A stretch of DNA of 64,000 nt from Arthrobacter sp. NIO-1057 (GCF_900094805.1 NZ_FMAT01000001.1:1188196-1252195); one strand, 5' to 3'. Positions 1 to 9,144 are shown, numbered from the stretch's first letter. Made by a program: numbers and translations. The notes: generated from the letters alone by a model not told the origin.

Positions 1-2261
1 TGAAGGAGTTCAACAGCCGAATACGGAACAAAATTAATAGTGGTTGGGAAGCGCCGTGGTAAACCCGCATTCATCGTCAAGAAGTCTTGGATCGGTTCAA
101 CATACCCTGCTGCAATAACGAGGAATCTTCCTTTGTCATCACTCATCCGTTTCATCAACGTATTGACGGCTTCTACGCCAGGATTATTCGATGAATCATC
201 CTTTAGAGTGTAGGCTTCGTCGATAAATAGAATTCCGCCCATAGCCTTATCAATTTGCTCATTCGTTTTTGGCCCGGTCTGTCCTACATAACCGGAAACA
301 AGGCCTGACCTGTCCACTTCAATCACGTGGCCGCTAGGTAGAAGACCCAAAGCGCGATACAAGCGAGCCAGCAACCTGGCAATTGTCGTTTTACCTGTGC
401 CGGGGGGACCCGTGAACAGCAAATGCGGCAAATCAATAGCGATAGGGCCTTGGCCTAGCTCGGCACGGCGTTGCATCGCTTCAACGCTTGCACACAGGGA
501 GCGTACCTGAGCCTTTAGCTTCGGCTGCCCAACCTTGGCATCAAGCTCAGCCAGAACGTCTTCGACACGCTCAGTTGTCGTTCCGCGGCGTCCGATGCCC
601 ATATCGTCGCACGCTGCTAAAACGTCTTCTTCAGAAATCGTAGACAGTGAGTCAAGATCTAAAGTTTGAGCATCGCTTACTCTCAAGTCTCGATATTCAG
701 AAGATTTTGACATTAGATTACGCATAGTGCGGGCATTGCCCCAGTCACTTTTATCAAATCCACCGCGTAGTTCCTCTTCGGTGAGCCGTTGCAGCAGAAG
801 GACTTCGGCAGTTTCACTCAGACTATTATCGTTCTTCCTAGACATGATTTGCGCAATATCTACAAGTTCTTCGGGAGAATATGATTCAAATTCTATAAAC
901 GAGGAGAATCTGGATGGGATTCCTGGATTTGATTTCAGGAATCCATCCATTTCGTCCGTATAGCCTGCCGCGATGCAGACGATCTGCCCCTGGTTGTCCT
1001 CAATGCCCTTGAGAAGCGTGTCTATCGCTTGCGGGCCAAAATCATTCTGTCCCCCAGATGCGAGACTATAAGCTTCATCAATGAATAGAACACCACCCAA
1101 CGCTTCTTCAATCGCGGCCTGCGTTTTTTCCTCCGTACCACCGATGTGCGAAGCAACGAGCTTAGTTCGATCCACTTCGATCAGTTTGTCAGTCGGCAGG
1201 ATATCGAGGGCATAAAATAGCTCCGCAAGAAGTCGGGCTACGGATGTTTTTCCCGTGCCTGGAGGGCCGCTAAAAATGAAATTCTTGGTAAGACTACTGC
1301 CTTTTAGCCCAAGCTCAGCACGGTGCTTGGCAAGCTCGACCTGTCGCACTATACGTTCGACTTGGTTCTTAACCGATGCTTGCCCAGTGAACTCTTCTAG
1401 TTTCGCCAAAACGTCGCTCTTCTGTGGCTTCGAACGAGCCAACTTCCGTGCTGATGCAGAGATTCTTTGTTGATAGATGGTAATTGAAGACGAGCTGCCC
1501 CAATATCGGTGACAGTAGCCCACATATCCGTTTTTGCCAGAACTTCGCGTAAGGCGAAGGATCTTGGAGTCTTCCGACACGCCAATACTCGGATTCCCAA
1601 ATTCCTGGTACATAGAGCTTGCCACGAACGCAGCCCCAACGGTCCAGCGGCTGTCTACTGGGATTAGGGCCGGTATGCCAAGAACCTGAGCAGTCAAAGG
1701 ACTACCTAGCTTACCCTTGTCATTTCGGAAGATCACAGAGCTAGGTGTAACCGCAATGAAAAACTCTTCCGTTTCCCCAGTCCGACCAAGGTTCTGCAAG
1801 TCGTCGTTCTGGAGAACAGCCTTTGTGCTCAGTCCTGCAGTCGTGAACTGCTTATAGTTCTCCAGCATCTGCGAGGGATCCCAAAGGTCCAACTCGAAAA
1901 GTGGCTGCTGATTCAATGATTGCACTTCAAGAACAATGGCGTCATCGACGACTCGTTGAATGAAACTTGCTTTTTCTTCAGCTACAAAGAGGTCAAGAGC
2001 ATCGGCAAGGCCTGCAGGGATGGCGGCCCAAAGATTCGTGTCTTCGACACCATCTACACTCATAGTCGTGTAGGCAAGCCCTCGGGAGTCACTTGCTACG
2101 AGGAACAAAGAGTTCAGTCGAAAATTCACCAGAGTGCCTGTAAAAGCGTAGTCCAAACCATCTCGGCTTCGCGCGAACTTAACCAAATCTAGTGCGGCCA
2201 AAAACTCATCGACTCGAAAAGTTCCGAGCGAAATGGATTCAATTGCCTCCTGGCCGGCCAT
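1..2261 (-). CDS. Tandem AAA+ ATPase, CbxX/CfqX (EccA-like) family, 3' end outside window
   Basis: The frame is open from an ATG at 2261 to the left edge, giving 753 residues without a stop, so the gene is cut by the window and not frameshifted. An AGGGAGAAG-like ribosome site precedes the ATG. Residues 1 to about 300 form an N-terminal domain I do not recognise. Two AAA+ modules follow, each with Walker A GPPGTGKT (residues 332-339 and 618-625) and a Walker B ending LFIDEAY (about 390-397 and 677-684). Tandem modules of this kind are typical of CbxX/CfqX ATPases, which include type VII secretion EccA and the Rubisco activase CbbX. Members remodel or disassemble partner proteins with ATP. No other secretion gene is visible, so a type VII role is unsupported. 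It is the last visible gene of a four-gene operon, 71 bases after its neighbour. Confidence 0.88.
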   Translation of the reverse strand, partial: MAGQEAIESISLGTFRVDEFLAALDLVKFARSRDGLDYAFTGTLVNFRLNSLFLVASDSRGLAYTTMSVDGVEDTNLWAAIPAGLADALDLFVAEEKASFIQRVVDDAIVLEVQSLNQQPLFELDLWDPSQMLENYKQFTTAGLSTKAVLQNDDLQNLGRTGETEEFFIAVTPSSVIFRNDKGKLGSPLTAQVLGIPALIPVDSRWTVGAAFVASSMYQEFGNPSIGVSEDSKILRLTRSSGKNGYVGYCHRYWGSSSSITIYQQRISASARKLARSKPQKSDVLAKLEEFTGQASVKNQVERIVRQVELAKHRAELGLKGSSLTKNFIFSGPPGTGKTSVARLLAELFYALDILPTDKLIEVDRTKLVASHIGGTEEKTQAAIEEALGGVLFIDEAYSLASGGQNDFGPQAIDTLLKGIEDNQGQIVCIAAGYTDEMDGFLKSNPGIPSRFSSFIEFESYSPEELVDIAQIMSRKNDNSLSETAEVLLLQRLTEEELRGGFDKSDWGNARTMRNLMSKSSEYRDLRVSDAQTLDLDSLSTISEEDVLAACDDMGIGRRGTTTERVEDVLAELDAKVGQPKLKAQVRSLCASVEAMQRRAELGQGPIAIDLPHLLFTGPPGTGKTTIARLLARLYRALGLLPSGHVIEVDRSGLVSGYVGQTGPKTNEQIDKAMGGILFIDEAYTLKDDSSNNPGVEAVNTLMKRMSDDKGRFLVIAAGYVEPIQDFLTMNAGLPRRFPTTINFVPYSAVELL

Positions 2262-2332
2262 ATTTCTTCTCCCTTTAAATATGTTTCATACTGATCTAGT
2301 GGGCATGTCGAGGGCTGCCCGACTGATTACGT

Positions 2333-3136
2333 CTAGCCATTTCTTAGCGGGCGATGTCTATCCTTGCTTGACTCTTTCGAAATTAGAGTTTCTTGCGCCA
2401 CTGGTGGCGTCGGCAACACAAAATGCTCTGGAACTTCATCGCTTATCAAGATCTCCTCAAAACAATGCGGCTGCTCATGAAGTTCGGTTGCGAGTAAGTT
2501 CTCATTCAGAACCGCTCGATTATTTTCTAATTCCTGCTCTATATGAAGTGCGCGTTGCTCCGCCTCAAACACAAGCTCGAGCTCATCGTCCAGATCAAAA
2601 TCGTCCTCTTCAAAGATTTCTTGACTTGAGGCCTTCCGAGATGAATACGCATTGGCACGTTCAGTAAGTATCGGTTGCACTCCGCCTTTGACCCAGTACT
2701 TGTTCTTCTCTACTAGTTCAAATGAGGAATCTGGAAAGCAGGCAAGACCGCTTTCCCCCCAGCCTTCGTGAGTGGGGAAAATTAGCTCTACACCAGAGAG
2801 AACACCTACAACCACGAGTTGCGACTCATCCGAGCCGATCTTGACTAGATCTGTATCATTAAGGTTTGCTGACAAGTGGTCTTGTACGTCGCCAGGCAAC
2901 AGACATCGAAGGGATTCAGTCCCTGACAGACTCTTGACATACTGGTGATGAACTGCGCCACGAGTCGGACCATCTGACCCGATCAGGTGGATCTGCCCGT
3001 TCGAACTGCTCAGATTCAAGTAATGGAAAAATACGCCATTCAAGAGGGAATGGTGATCGGTGGATCTACCTACGTCTATCTTCCTTAGCCCATCGATCAA
3101 GTCTTTGATCATGACTTCGCAAATCCACGTAGTCAT
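2333..3136 (-). CDS. Hypothetical protein with strongly acidic segment
   Basis: This 267-residue protein is not recognised. It starts with ATG behind a good GGAGGG site. Residues 1 to about 160 look globular and contain no predicted membrane segment or signal peptide. A run rich in Asp and Glu follows at about residues 175-215 (EEDDFDLDDELELVFEAEQ), then a charged tail ending in Arg-rich sequence. The acidic stretch may be a flexible or helical linker. The gene lies 34 bases after the NERD protein and 71 bases before the AAA+ ATPase on the same strand, so it is very probably co-transcribed with them and may be an adaptor or substrate of the ATPase. That role is inferred from position only. 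Confidence 0.65.
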   Translation of the reverse strand: MTTWICEVMIKDLIDGLRKIDVGRSTDHHSLLNGVFFHYLNLSSSNGQIHLIGSDGPTRGAVHHQYVKSLSGTESLRCLLPGDVQDHLSANLNDTDLVKIGSDESQLVVVGVLSGVELIFPTHEGWGESGLACFPDSSFELVEKNKYWVKGGVQPILTERANAYSSRKASSQEIFEEDDFDLDDELELVFEAEQRALHIEQELENNRAVLNENLLATELHEQPHCFEEILISDEVPEHFVLPTPPVAQETLISKESSKDRHRPLRNG

Positions 3137-3170
3137 CGTTTACCCTCCAGCATAATTTCCGATTTTCAAA

Positions 3171-4619
3171 TCAAAATGGTGCGCCGCAGTCAAAGCAGAA
3201 TCCTGCATCGACTTGAACTTCAGCACTGCACTCAGCACATTTCTTTGCTGCCTCCGGCTTATTCTCTGCCTGAGTATTCGATGTCAGTTGGTCACGCGAG
3301 GGCACAACAGCATCCCCGGAATTTGTTGCAACGCTGGGGCCTGATCCTCGTGAATGTTTCTTAGGCAAATGGTTTGCACTCGGCCGCGTATTTTTTGTAG
3401 ATTCTGGGCGTTGCCCTAGTCCGAGTGCCGACCCATCTGTTCCCTTTAGGAGAGAACTCATCATCCCGACAAGAATCTCCGAATCGGGTTGTCGTGAATC
3501 GAACGAACCTTCGTGACTAAAACGCGACAAGAATTCAGGAAGACCAACAGCAGGAATGTTTTCGGGCCACTGCACATCGACTAGTTTTCCGAGCCCGTCG
3601 TTTCGTGGCATCATGACAACGATTGGAACTACTTGAAAGTTAATTCCAGCCCTGGACAAACGATTCATAAGGCGTTCAGTAGCCATCTTCATGTTCTCTG
3701 ACATGGCCCGTGGCCTTCCGACATAACCGCCGGTATGATCGTCGACAGCAATAATATGAGGGCGAACGCGACCATCTTTTTCATCTTTGTGCATCTCTCG
3801 ACGCCAAGAAACACTGCCTTGCACATAATTTTTGACGTCTACCAACCAAAGTGAATTCTTCGAAATCAATACGCAATCGATGTCAGTATTGAACTTTGTA
3901 CTGGCTCCAATTTTTTCATCGGGCATTTGTACAGACCAGAAAGATGCGAATCGCGCCAGGATACCTTGGCTTTGCAGTGCTCGCGCAAAATTTACTTCGC
4001 CTATCTTTCCTAGCTGAACTTGCTGTTGGCCAAAACCAGATGCGTCCAGCCCAAGACCTGGCGTACCGTGCATTAGCGGATGGCTGACAAGGTCTATATT
4101 TTCGAGATTCTTTGGTTCGAATCCAGTTACGTACCCTGGGCCAGAAGCCGTATCCGCCCATTTCCTTTGACGGTTAATCCTCTGCGCGTGCTCCATTTCC
4201 GCTGAACGTACTTTAGCGATTTGCTCAAGTCTCTGCTTTTCACGCTTGACGTTCAAGTCCTTTTCCTGCGCTCGGCCCGTTGCTGAGTCAAGAATCGGTA
4301 AAGAGATCATTGATACAAGGAATGAAGTCCCCCAAAGAAACTGAATCGCCGCGACGGCTTCAAAGCGTTGTACTTCCATGAGAGCAAAGAACCCGGAAAT
4401 ACAGACAAACGCATACCCAAGAAATATGCCCGCTCTGAGAGTTGACCTACCCTTGGAGTCGAGCAGTCTCCAAGTCAATATTGATCCTGCAATAATTCCA
4501 GGGAAAGTCCACGCGCTCTGACCGATTATCCCCCAAGCGAAGGTTGTGGCGAGGCCGGTGACAATGGGTAAGGCCTTAAAGACCTTCTTCAAAAGTGAAT
4601 TCCTTGCTACATAATTCAT
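3171..4619 (-). CDS. Membrane-anchored NERD-domain protein with C-terminal zinc ribbon
   Basis: The reading frame can extend to 4697. The ATG at 4619 (MNYVARNSLL) is preferred because it has a GGAG site and leaves the upstream small gene intact. The 482-residue product has about four hydrophobic segments in the first 115 residues, a charged helical stretch rich in Glu, Arg and Lys (about 120-155), then a NERD domain from about residue 200. The domain has GEVNFARAL, NTDIDCVLI and LWLVDVKNY, matching the conserved Glu, Asp and Asp-x-Lys pattern of this restriction-endonuclease-like fold. A Ser/Pro-rich linker leads to a C-terminal zinc ribbon (CAEC and CFDC pairs). NERD proteins are thought to process nucleic acid; activity here is inferred. 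Membrane tethering plus a zinc ribbon is an unusual architecture worth noting beside an AAA+ ATPase. Confidence 0.8.
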   Translation of the reverse strand: MNYVARNSLLKKVFKALPIVTGLATTFAWGIIGQSAWTFPGIIAGSILTWRLLDSKGRSTLRAGIFLGYAFVCISGFFALMEVQRFEAVAAIQFLWGTSFLVSMISLPILDSATGRAQEKDLNVKREKQRLEQIAKVRSAEMEHAQRINRQRKWADTASGPGYVTGFEPKNLENIDLVSHPLMHGTPGLGLDASGFGQQQVQLGKIGEVNFARALQSQGILARFASFWSVQMPDEKIGASTKFNTDIDCVLISKNSLWLVDVKNYVQGSVSWRREMHKDEKDGRVRPHIIAVDDHTGGYVGRPRAMSENMKMATERLMNRLSRAGINFQVVPIVVMMPRNDGLGKLVDVQWPENIPAVGLPEFLSRFSHEGSFDSRQPDSEILVGMMSSLLKGTDGSALGLGQRPESTKNTRPSANHLPKKHSRGSGPSVATNSGDAVVPSRDQLTSNTQAENKPEAAKKCAECSAEVQVDAGFCFDCGAPF

Positions 4620-4666
4620 ATTCTTCGAGTCTCCAACGAAATTCTTTAAGTGTCCTCTGATGGTGT

Positions 4667-4849
4667 TTAGACAGCAAACTGCGAACCGTAAAACCACATG
4701 CCCCCAGAGAGCATCAGCAGACCCCAGCCCAACACGAAGCGTGCCGGTCGTTTAGCTGTGAACCGTTTTGGCGTAAATAAGGCAACGAACAGCACTATTC
4801 CTCCGATAAGGGCAATTATTGGCGCTATTCCGGAAAAAACTTCTGCCAT
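4667..4849 (-). CDS. Small two-TM membrane protein
   Basis: The 60-residue product starts with ATG seven bases behind a GGGAGTGA site. Two hydrophobic helices (about residues 7-26 and 38-57) flank a basic loop with KRFTAKRPAR, which predicts both ends outside and the loop in the cytoplasm. I do not recognise a family. It lies 47 bases upstream of the NERD protein start on the same strand and is probably the first gene of the operon. The strong ribosome site and the membrane design support a real gene despite its length. Confidence 0.65.
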   Translation of the reverse strand: MAEVFSGIAPIIALIGGIVLFVALFTPKRFTAKRPARFVLGWGLLMLSGGMWFYGSQFAV

Positions 4850-6339
4850 AAGGTCACTCCCAAATTTCTACTGAATTGATCTGCACGAATTCCCAGCCAA
4901 ATTATGCGCTGGAAAAGAATGCCACAGGTGCTCAAAATACAAAGACTGATACGTGCGTCTTGATGAGATCGGCCGCGAACTCTTCTGAACACAGGTGGTC
5001 ACAGCATCCCTTCATCAACTATTCAGGATTCGGTATCCCCATCTAACGTCTTCATTGGCAGATTTGAACTCCACGTGCCAACTGCCGGGCTGGTCGCCGA
5101 TTCCGCAGTAGACAAACTGCTCAGCCGTACCAATCCGAATCCTTTATTTGTCTGTGCCCTGCAATCGATTTACGCCAGATTCAATCATCTTGCCCGTTTT
5201 TCTTATTATTCATCGCGCACTAGTGAATAGTCCTTGATAAATCATCCACCGGCCATATCCGGTCAAGTCCGAACAAAACCAAACACTGCACTAGTTAACC
5301 TGTACGGTCGATTTCATATCTCTAGTTATTGGCCAAGTGCCCTTTGGCCACGTGGCGAATAGCATGCTCCCCGATTGCACAAATGAGAACTGGACTCTGC
5401 CCGTTGGCGTGCGTTCCACGGATATTCCAGATTACTGGGATAGGACGATCTAAGAATCTGCTCTCGTCCTCTCGATGAGAGGCTGGAAGGTGAATTAGCA
5501 GATCCCGAAAGACTTTTGTCGTTGACTAATGCTTGATTCGATATTTTGAGATCTTGTGTTTAGTAGCCGGAATTTAACTTTGAGCGGAGACATTCAAGTC
5601 GCAAATAATGAGACTTCAGGTAAGAACGAGTAACCTTATTGACGCACGGCTCTGACGAATTTATGACTGTCTTCCATGATTAATACACTGCGCCCTTGAG
5701 TCGTTTTTCAGGAATCATCCTGCTCACCAAGACCATGAACTTGGTAGGCTAACCGCCGCCAAGATATCGACATGCTTTCCACTACGTCCGAGCAACGGCT
5801 ACTACTCGGGTCAGCGATTACAGTACCGACTGAAGTTTGATTCACCTCTGCCTTGACTAGTACACCGTTGAGTCGCCGAAACAACGACTTCAGTGCCTAC
5901 GCGAACCTTGCCTAAACCAAAGTGAGTGCTCAGACCGTCCTCTGTGACTCCAGAGTGCTTATCTCCCACCAAGAGAGCGAAGACAGGACATCCGTACGTG
6001 GAGCGGAACCCTCGGGCATCACCTGCCGTGCTTACACGAGGATTATGGGGTCGAAGCCACGGACGTCAGCGCTAATCGAAATAGGTCCTCCGCCTATTTT
6101 CTTCTACACATACTCATGAAGTTCCTTCGGTTTACTCCGACATTATTCTCGACCCTCCGCCTTCGAAGCTAGTTCGTTCGGTACCGAAAATAGGATAGAC
6201 ACCACTGTCCAACAGCTTTCCGAACAACTCCGAACGGATGAAAAGCCTTCGCCCAAGTCATCAACGAAGCTACATCGGCCCTCCCCAGTAAGCTAGAGCT
6301 ACAAGCAATACGGCTTATGGAATTGTGAGGGTGCACCAA
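4850..6339. other. About 1.5 kb without a credible gene
   Basis: No open frame with a plausible start, ribosome site and protein-like composition spans this stretch. It must hold the promoter of the minus-strand operon ending at 4849 and that of the plus-strand gene at 6340. Short coding-like runs occur on the minus strand: one between about 5020 and 5135 reads through GIGDQPGSWHVEF and is closed by stops on both sides, another near 5800-5920 reads LGKVRVGTEVVV. They look like decayed gene remnants, but I cannot assign a family. A plus-strand frame at 5922-6119 has no ribosome site and unlikely composition. Confidence 0.5.
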
Positions 6340-7383
6340 ATGGAGGAACGGCTGGATGCGTCGGCGACACGAGACAGCTTGGATGCAGTTGTCGGCGATC
6401 TTCAGTTACTTCGGCTGAAAGCCGGCGAAATTTCTTACGCAGAAATCGTTCGACGGATTGCCAAGATCCGCGAAGCAAAAGGAATGGATCCTGCGGTATC
6501 AAAGCCTGCGCGAACAACCGTTTATGACGCTTTTAGACCCGGTAGAAGCAGAGTAAATGTCACCTTGGTCGGCGAAATCGTATTAGCCTTAGGCTGCACT
6601 GAGGCGGAAGCCCAAGCATGGAAACGCCGGTGCATCGAAGTGCGTTCCTTGGCCACCATCAAGCAACTGACGCCAGAAACCCCGGTTGCTGCCCTCCCAG
6701 CACAGAACGCTCCGCTCGTAGCCCCACCAACGATCGATGAATTACCTAAGGGTCGCTCTAAGGCACGGCTGGACTATAGAACGTTAATTCTCTGCCTTGC
6801 TATTAATGTTCTGGGTTTCTGGACGGTCTCGCAGACAGGGATCCCGCTCTACCTGGACATGATTGGTACTGCCGTTGCAGCCATTCTCTATGGCCCATGG
6901 ATAGGCGCCGGCATAGGGCTATCAACAAACCTCATCGGCCTAGGTATCACTGATGGAAGTTCGGCGGCCTTCAGCCTAGTAAATATCGCAGGCGCCTTGG
7001 TATGGGGCTACGGCGCCATGAAAATCAGAAAAAACAACTATCTGTGTAAATTTGTAATATTGAACGTATTGGTGGCGATAGTTTGCTCATTGCTCGCTAG
7101 TGTATTGCTAGTTTTAATTTTTGGGGGAGGCACCGGCCATGGTTCTGAGGTCACAATGAACACATTACTGGCGAAAACAAACTCTTTGGCAATTTCGGTA
7201 TTCCATACAAATATTATCTATTCACTGGCAGACAAGTTGCTGACTGGACTTTTGTCACTCACAATAATTAGCGCACTAGGTAAACGCGATCAATCGCCGA
7301 TTTCACATGATATTGAATGCGAAGTTGAAAATCTTCTACGGAGGCAAAACCTCAAGCAGCTAAATCGGTTTTTATCGATTTGA
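6340..7383 (+). CDS. HTH-like domain fused to ECF S-component-like membrane domain
   Basis: The ATG at 6340 has a GAGG site nine bases upstream and is preferred over the GTG at 6325. The 347-residue protein begins with a soluble all-helical part (about residues 10-100) whose RTTVYDAF...SRVNVTLVGEIVLALG pattern resembles the helix-turn-helix regions of actinobacterial XRE-type proteins. A Pro/Ala linker follows (about 105-140). Residues about 145-315 contain five or six membrane helices; the pattern YLDMIGTAVAAILYGPWIGA followed by a Gly-rich helix recalls substrate-binding S components of energy-coupling factor vitamin transporters. A short charged tail ends it. No EcfA or EcfT gene is nearby. 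A membrane-bound one-component sensor is a plausible reading, but this is inference. Confidence 0.65.
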   Translation: MEERLDASATRDSLDAVVGDLQLLRLKAGEISYAEIVRRIAKIREAKGMDPAVSKPARTTVYDAFRPGRSRVNVTLVGEIVLALGCTEAEAQAWKRRCIEVRSLATIKQLTPETPVAALPAQNAPLVAPPTIDELPKGRSKARLDYRTLILCLAINVLGFWTVSQTGIPLYLDMIGTAVAAILYGPWIGAGIGLSTNLIGLGITDGSSAAFSLVNIAGALVWGYGAMKIRKNNYLCKFVILNVLVAIVCSLLASVLLVLIFGGGTGHGSEVTMNTLLAKTNSLAISVFHTNIIYSLADKLLTGLLSLTIISALGKRDQSPISHDIECEVENLLRRQNLKQLNRFLSI

Positions 7384-7559
7384 TTCTTTGCTGCCAATAT
7401 ACGCGTCCTAAAGTTAAGATTGCAGACATCTGTGCAAGCAATTGAAAGTCTTGGTGCGGTAGCTCTATCTCGGCATTAAGTTAGCGGTTCCAAGCGCAAC
7501 TTTGGGACGCTCTCGCTTAATTCACTTTCAGGTCGGTATAGCTAGCGCTCATTTACCAT

Positions 7560-8519
7560 TCATGGACGTTGACTGAAGGTGGCCTTAATTGCCAAGTGGT
7601 CGGATCCCTGGATACGCAACGTTTCTTGTCCCAATGAGTCAAAGCCGCGCGACAAAACGTGATCAATACCGACGAGTGCAGGTACATTCCGGTCTGCCGG
7701 CCAGGTTGATAGAGGAAACAGCGAAGGCTCTTCGTCAATGACAGACGTGAGTTTCCTAAATTGCGGGTGCGTCCTCGTCGAATTGTAATCCCCCGCCAAA
7801 ATCACCGGTTTACCTGTTTGCTGATCCAAAAACTGCTTTAAGGCATCCAATCCGGTGCCCCAGCGTGTAGCGCTACCCAAAGGCGGATAGACGTGAACTC
7901 CGACAACAGTGAAATCCCCCAACGGCGAAGCAATGTCAACCACAGGCATCCCGTACCAATCGGTGGCCTGCGGACCAAGCGCCGCATCGCGTTCTTCGAG
8001 CGGATAGCGCGAAAAAACCACGGTATCGCGCTCTCCACCGGCGGTTACTTGAGAGCTGCGGTATTTCAACGAGACAAGTGCACCTTGGGCACGTAACCGG
8101 TCATGTAAGGACTCGCTCGTTTCGACAAGGACCAGCACATCAGGATTTGCCGTATTGATGTTTGTCGCCAGTTCTTTTGAATCAGCACCGGCTTTAAGTG
8201 CGTTGAATGAAAAGACGGTGATCATTGCAGCGGGGTCTGCTGCCGATGTCTGCTGTTTGCTAGACATAGCCAGATTCGGCACCACACCTGCAATCAGCAG
8301 CACAGCAACGATCACTGCGGCGATCCAGCGCCGTCTCATGAGTGCAAATATGACTACGAAGGTTACAGCGATTAATGCCCAAGGTTGAAAAGCTTGAAGA
8401 CGTGGGGTCCACCCAGAAGCTAGCCAGGGAATATAAGGTAGCGCGCCCACAGCACAGCTGAGCAGAATAAGAATCGCCCATAGATACGTAAAAGGTGGTC
8501 TTGGGCGATTCTTCGTCAT
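7560..8519 (-). CDS. Membrane-anchored endonuclease/exonuclease/phosphatase (EEP) family protein
   Basis: The 319-residue product has about three hydrophobic helices in its first 90 residues, then an EEP catalytic domain on what is probably the outer face. Family hallmarks are visible: VFSFNALKAG near residue 105 (metal-binding Asn), VLVLVETSES with the metal-binding Glu, VVGVHVYPP, ILAGDYNST with the catalytic Asp and Asn, and a C-terminal GSDHLAIKA with the Asp-His pair. The fold covers DNase I-like nucleases, sphingomyelinases and inositol phosphatases; the substrate cannot be told from sequence. It stands alone, with no close co-directional neighbour, and ends 177 bases from the convergent HTH-membrane gene. 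Confidence 0.85.
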   Translation of the reverse strand: MTKNRPRPPFTYLWAILILLSCAVGALPYIPWLASGWTPRLQAFQPWALIAVTFVVIFALMRRRWIAAVIVAVLLIAGVVPNLAMSSKQQTSAADPAAMITVFSFNALKAGADSKELATNINTANPDVLVLVETSESLHDRLRAQGALVSLKYRSSQVTAGGERDTVVFSRYPLEERDAALGPQATDWYGMPVVDIASPLGDFTVVGVHVYPPLGSATRWGTGLDALKQFLDQQTGKPVILAGDYNSTRTHPQFRKLTSVIDEEPSLFPLSTWPADRNVPALVGIDHVLSRGFDSLGQETLRIQGSDHLAIKATFSQRP

Positions 8520-8569
8520 GCCCTTAGCTTAGTTCAGTAACTTCAGGTCATCACTCAATTCGATGCGGA

Positions 8570-9076
8570 CTAGGACTGCTGGGCAGCCCAGGCCGCCACC
8601 CGTTGCGCGCTTTCTTCTTCGCTCAGGTCTTCAACCCTGCTCATGATCGTCCATCTGATTCCAAACGGATCAAGGATGGAGGCGAACCTGTCCCCGGAGA
8701 CAAAATTAGTCGCCGATTCCCTCACCGTCGCCCCTGCCTCGATGGCTTTGGCCAAGACCAAGTCCACATCTGCACAGTACAGTCCGAGCGAGTAGCAAGC
8801 ATTTGGCGCCTGCGGTGGTGGAACCAACCCATAGTCGGGGCTCGGCTCTCCAATTTGCAGGTGCCCCTGACCGAAATCGATCTCCGCATGAACGACCATC
8901 CCACCGATTTCTGTAGCATCAATGATTCGTGCGCCATACACATCTTTGTAGAAATCCAATGCTTGCGCAGCATTAGGTACAGCAAGAAAAGGAGTCAGCG
9001 ATGTTACTCCCTGTGGAACGCCAGCGGTGGTGTACTTTCCGGTGACACCGTGCACCTTTTCGTTTTCATTTTGCAT
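8570..9076 (-). CDS. VOC-family (PhnB/glyoxalase-like) protein
   Basis: The 168-residue protein has two repeated beta-alpha-beta-beta-beta units of the vicinal oxygen chelate fold: VTSLTPFLAVPNAAQALDF opens the first, and LGLYCADVDLVLAKA the second. DPFGIRWTIM near the C terminus matches the usual end of PhnB-like members. Metal-ligand positions are only partly conserved, so it may be a binding or resistance protein and not an active lyase; the substrate is unknown. It is divergent from the AraC-type gene starting at 9145, with 68 bases between starts, which suggests that the regulator controls it. Confidence 0.8.
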   Translation of the reverse strand: MQNENEKVHGVTGKYTTAGVPQGVTSLTPFLAVPNAAQALDFYKDVYGARIIDATEIGGMVVHAEIDFGQGHLQIGEPSPDYGLVPPPQAPNACYSLGLYCADVDLVLAKAIEAGATVRESATNFVSGDRFASILDPFGIRWTIMSRVEDLSEEESAQRVAAWAAQQS

Positions 9077-9144
9077 GCCTAGAGACTACGCCCGTGTGCC
9101 ATGCTGGAGCTTGTAAATTTGCGACGAATTTGAGGTGCTCACCG

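Noticed and set aside
1-2261. Frameshift in the AAA+ gene
   Set aside because: No full-length frame closes within the window, but translation by hand from 2261 to the edge shows no stop and both Walker motifs in one frame. The gene simply runs off the edge.
1-2261. Type VII secretion locus
   Set aside because: EccA-like ATPase alone is not enough; no ESX, EccB, EccC, EccD or WXG100 gene is visible.
5922-6119. Plus-strand 65-residue frame
   Set aside because: No ribosome site and low-complexity composition without protein features.
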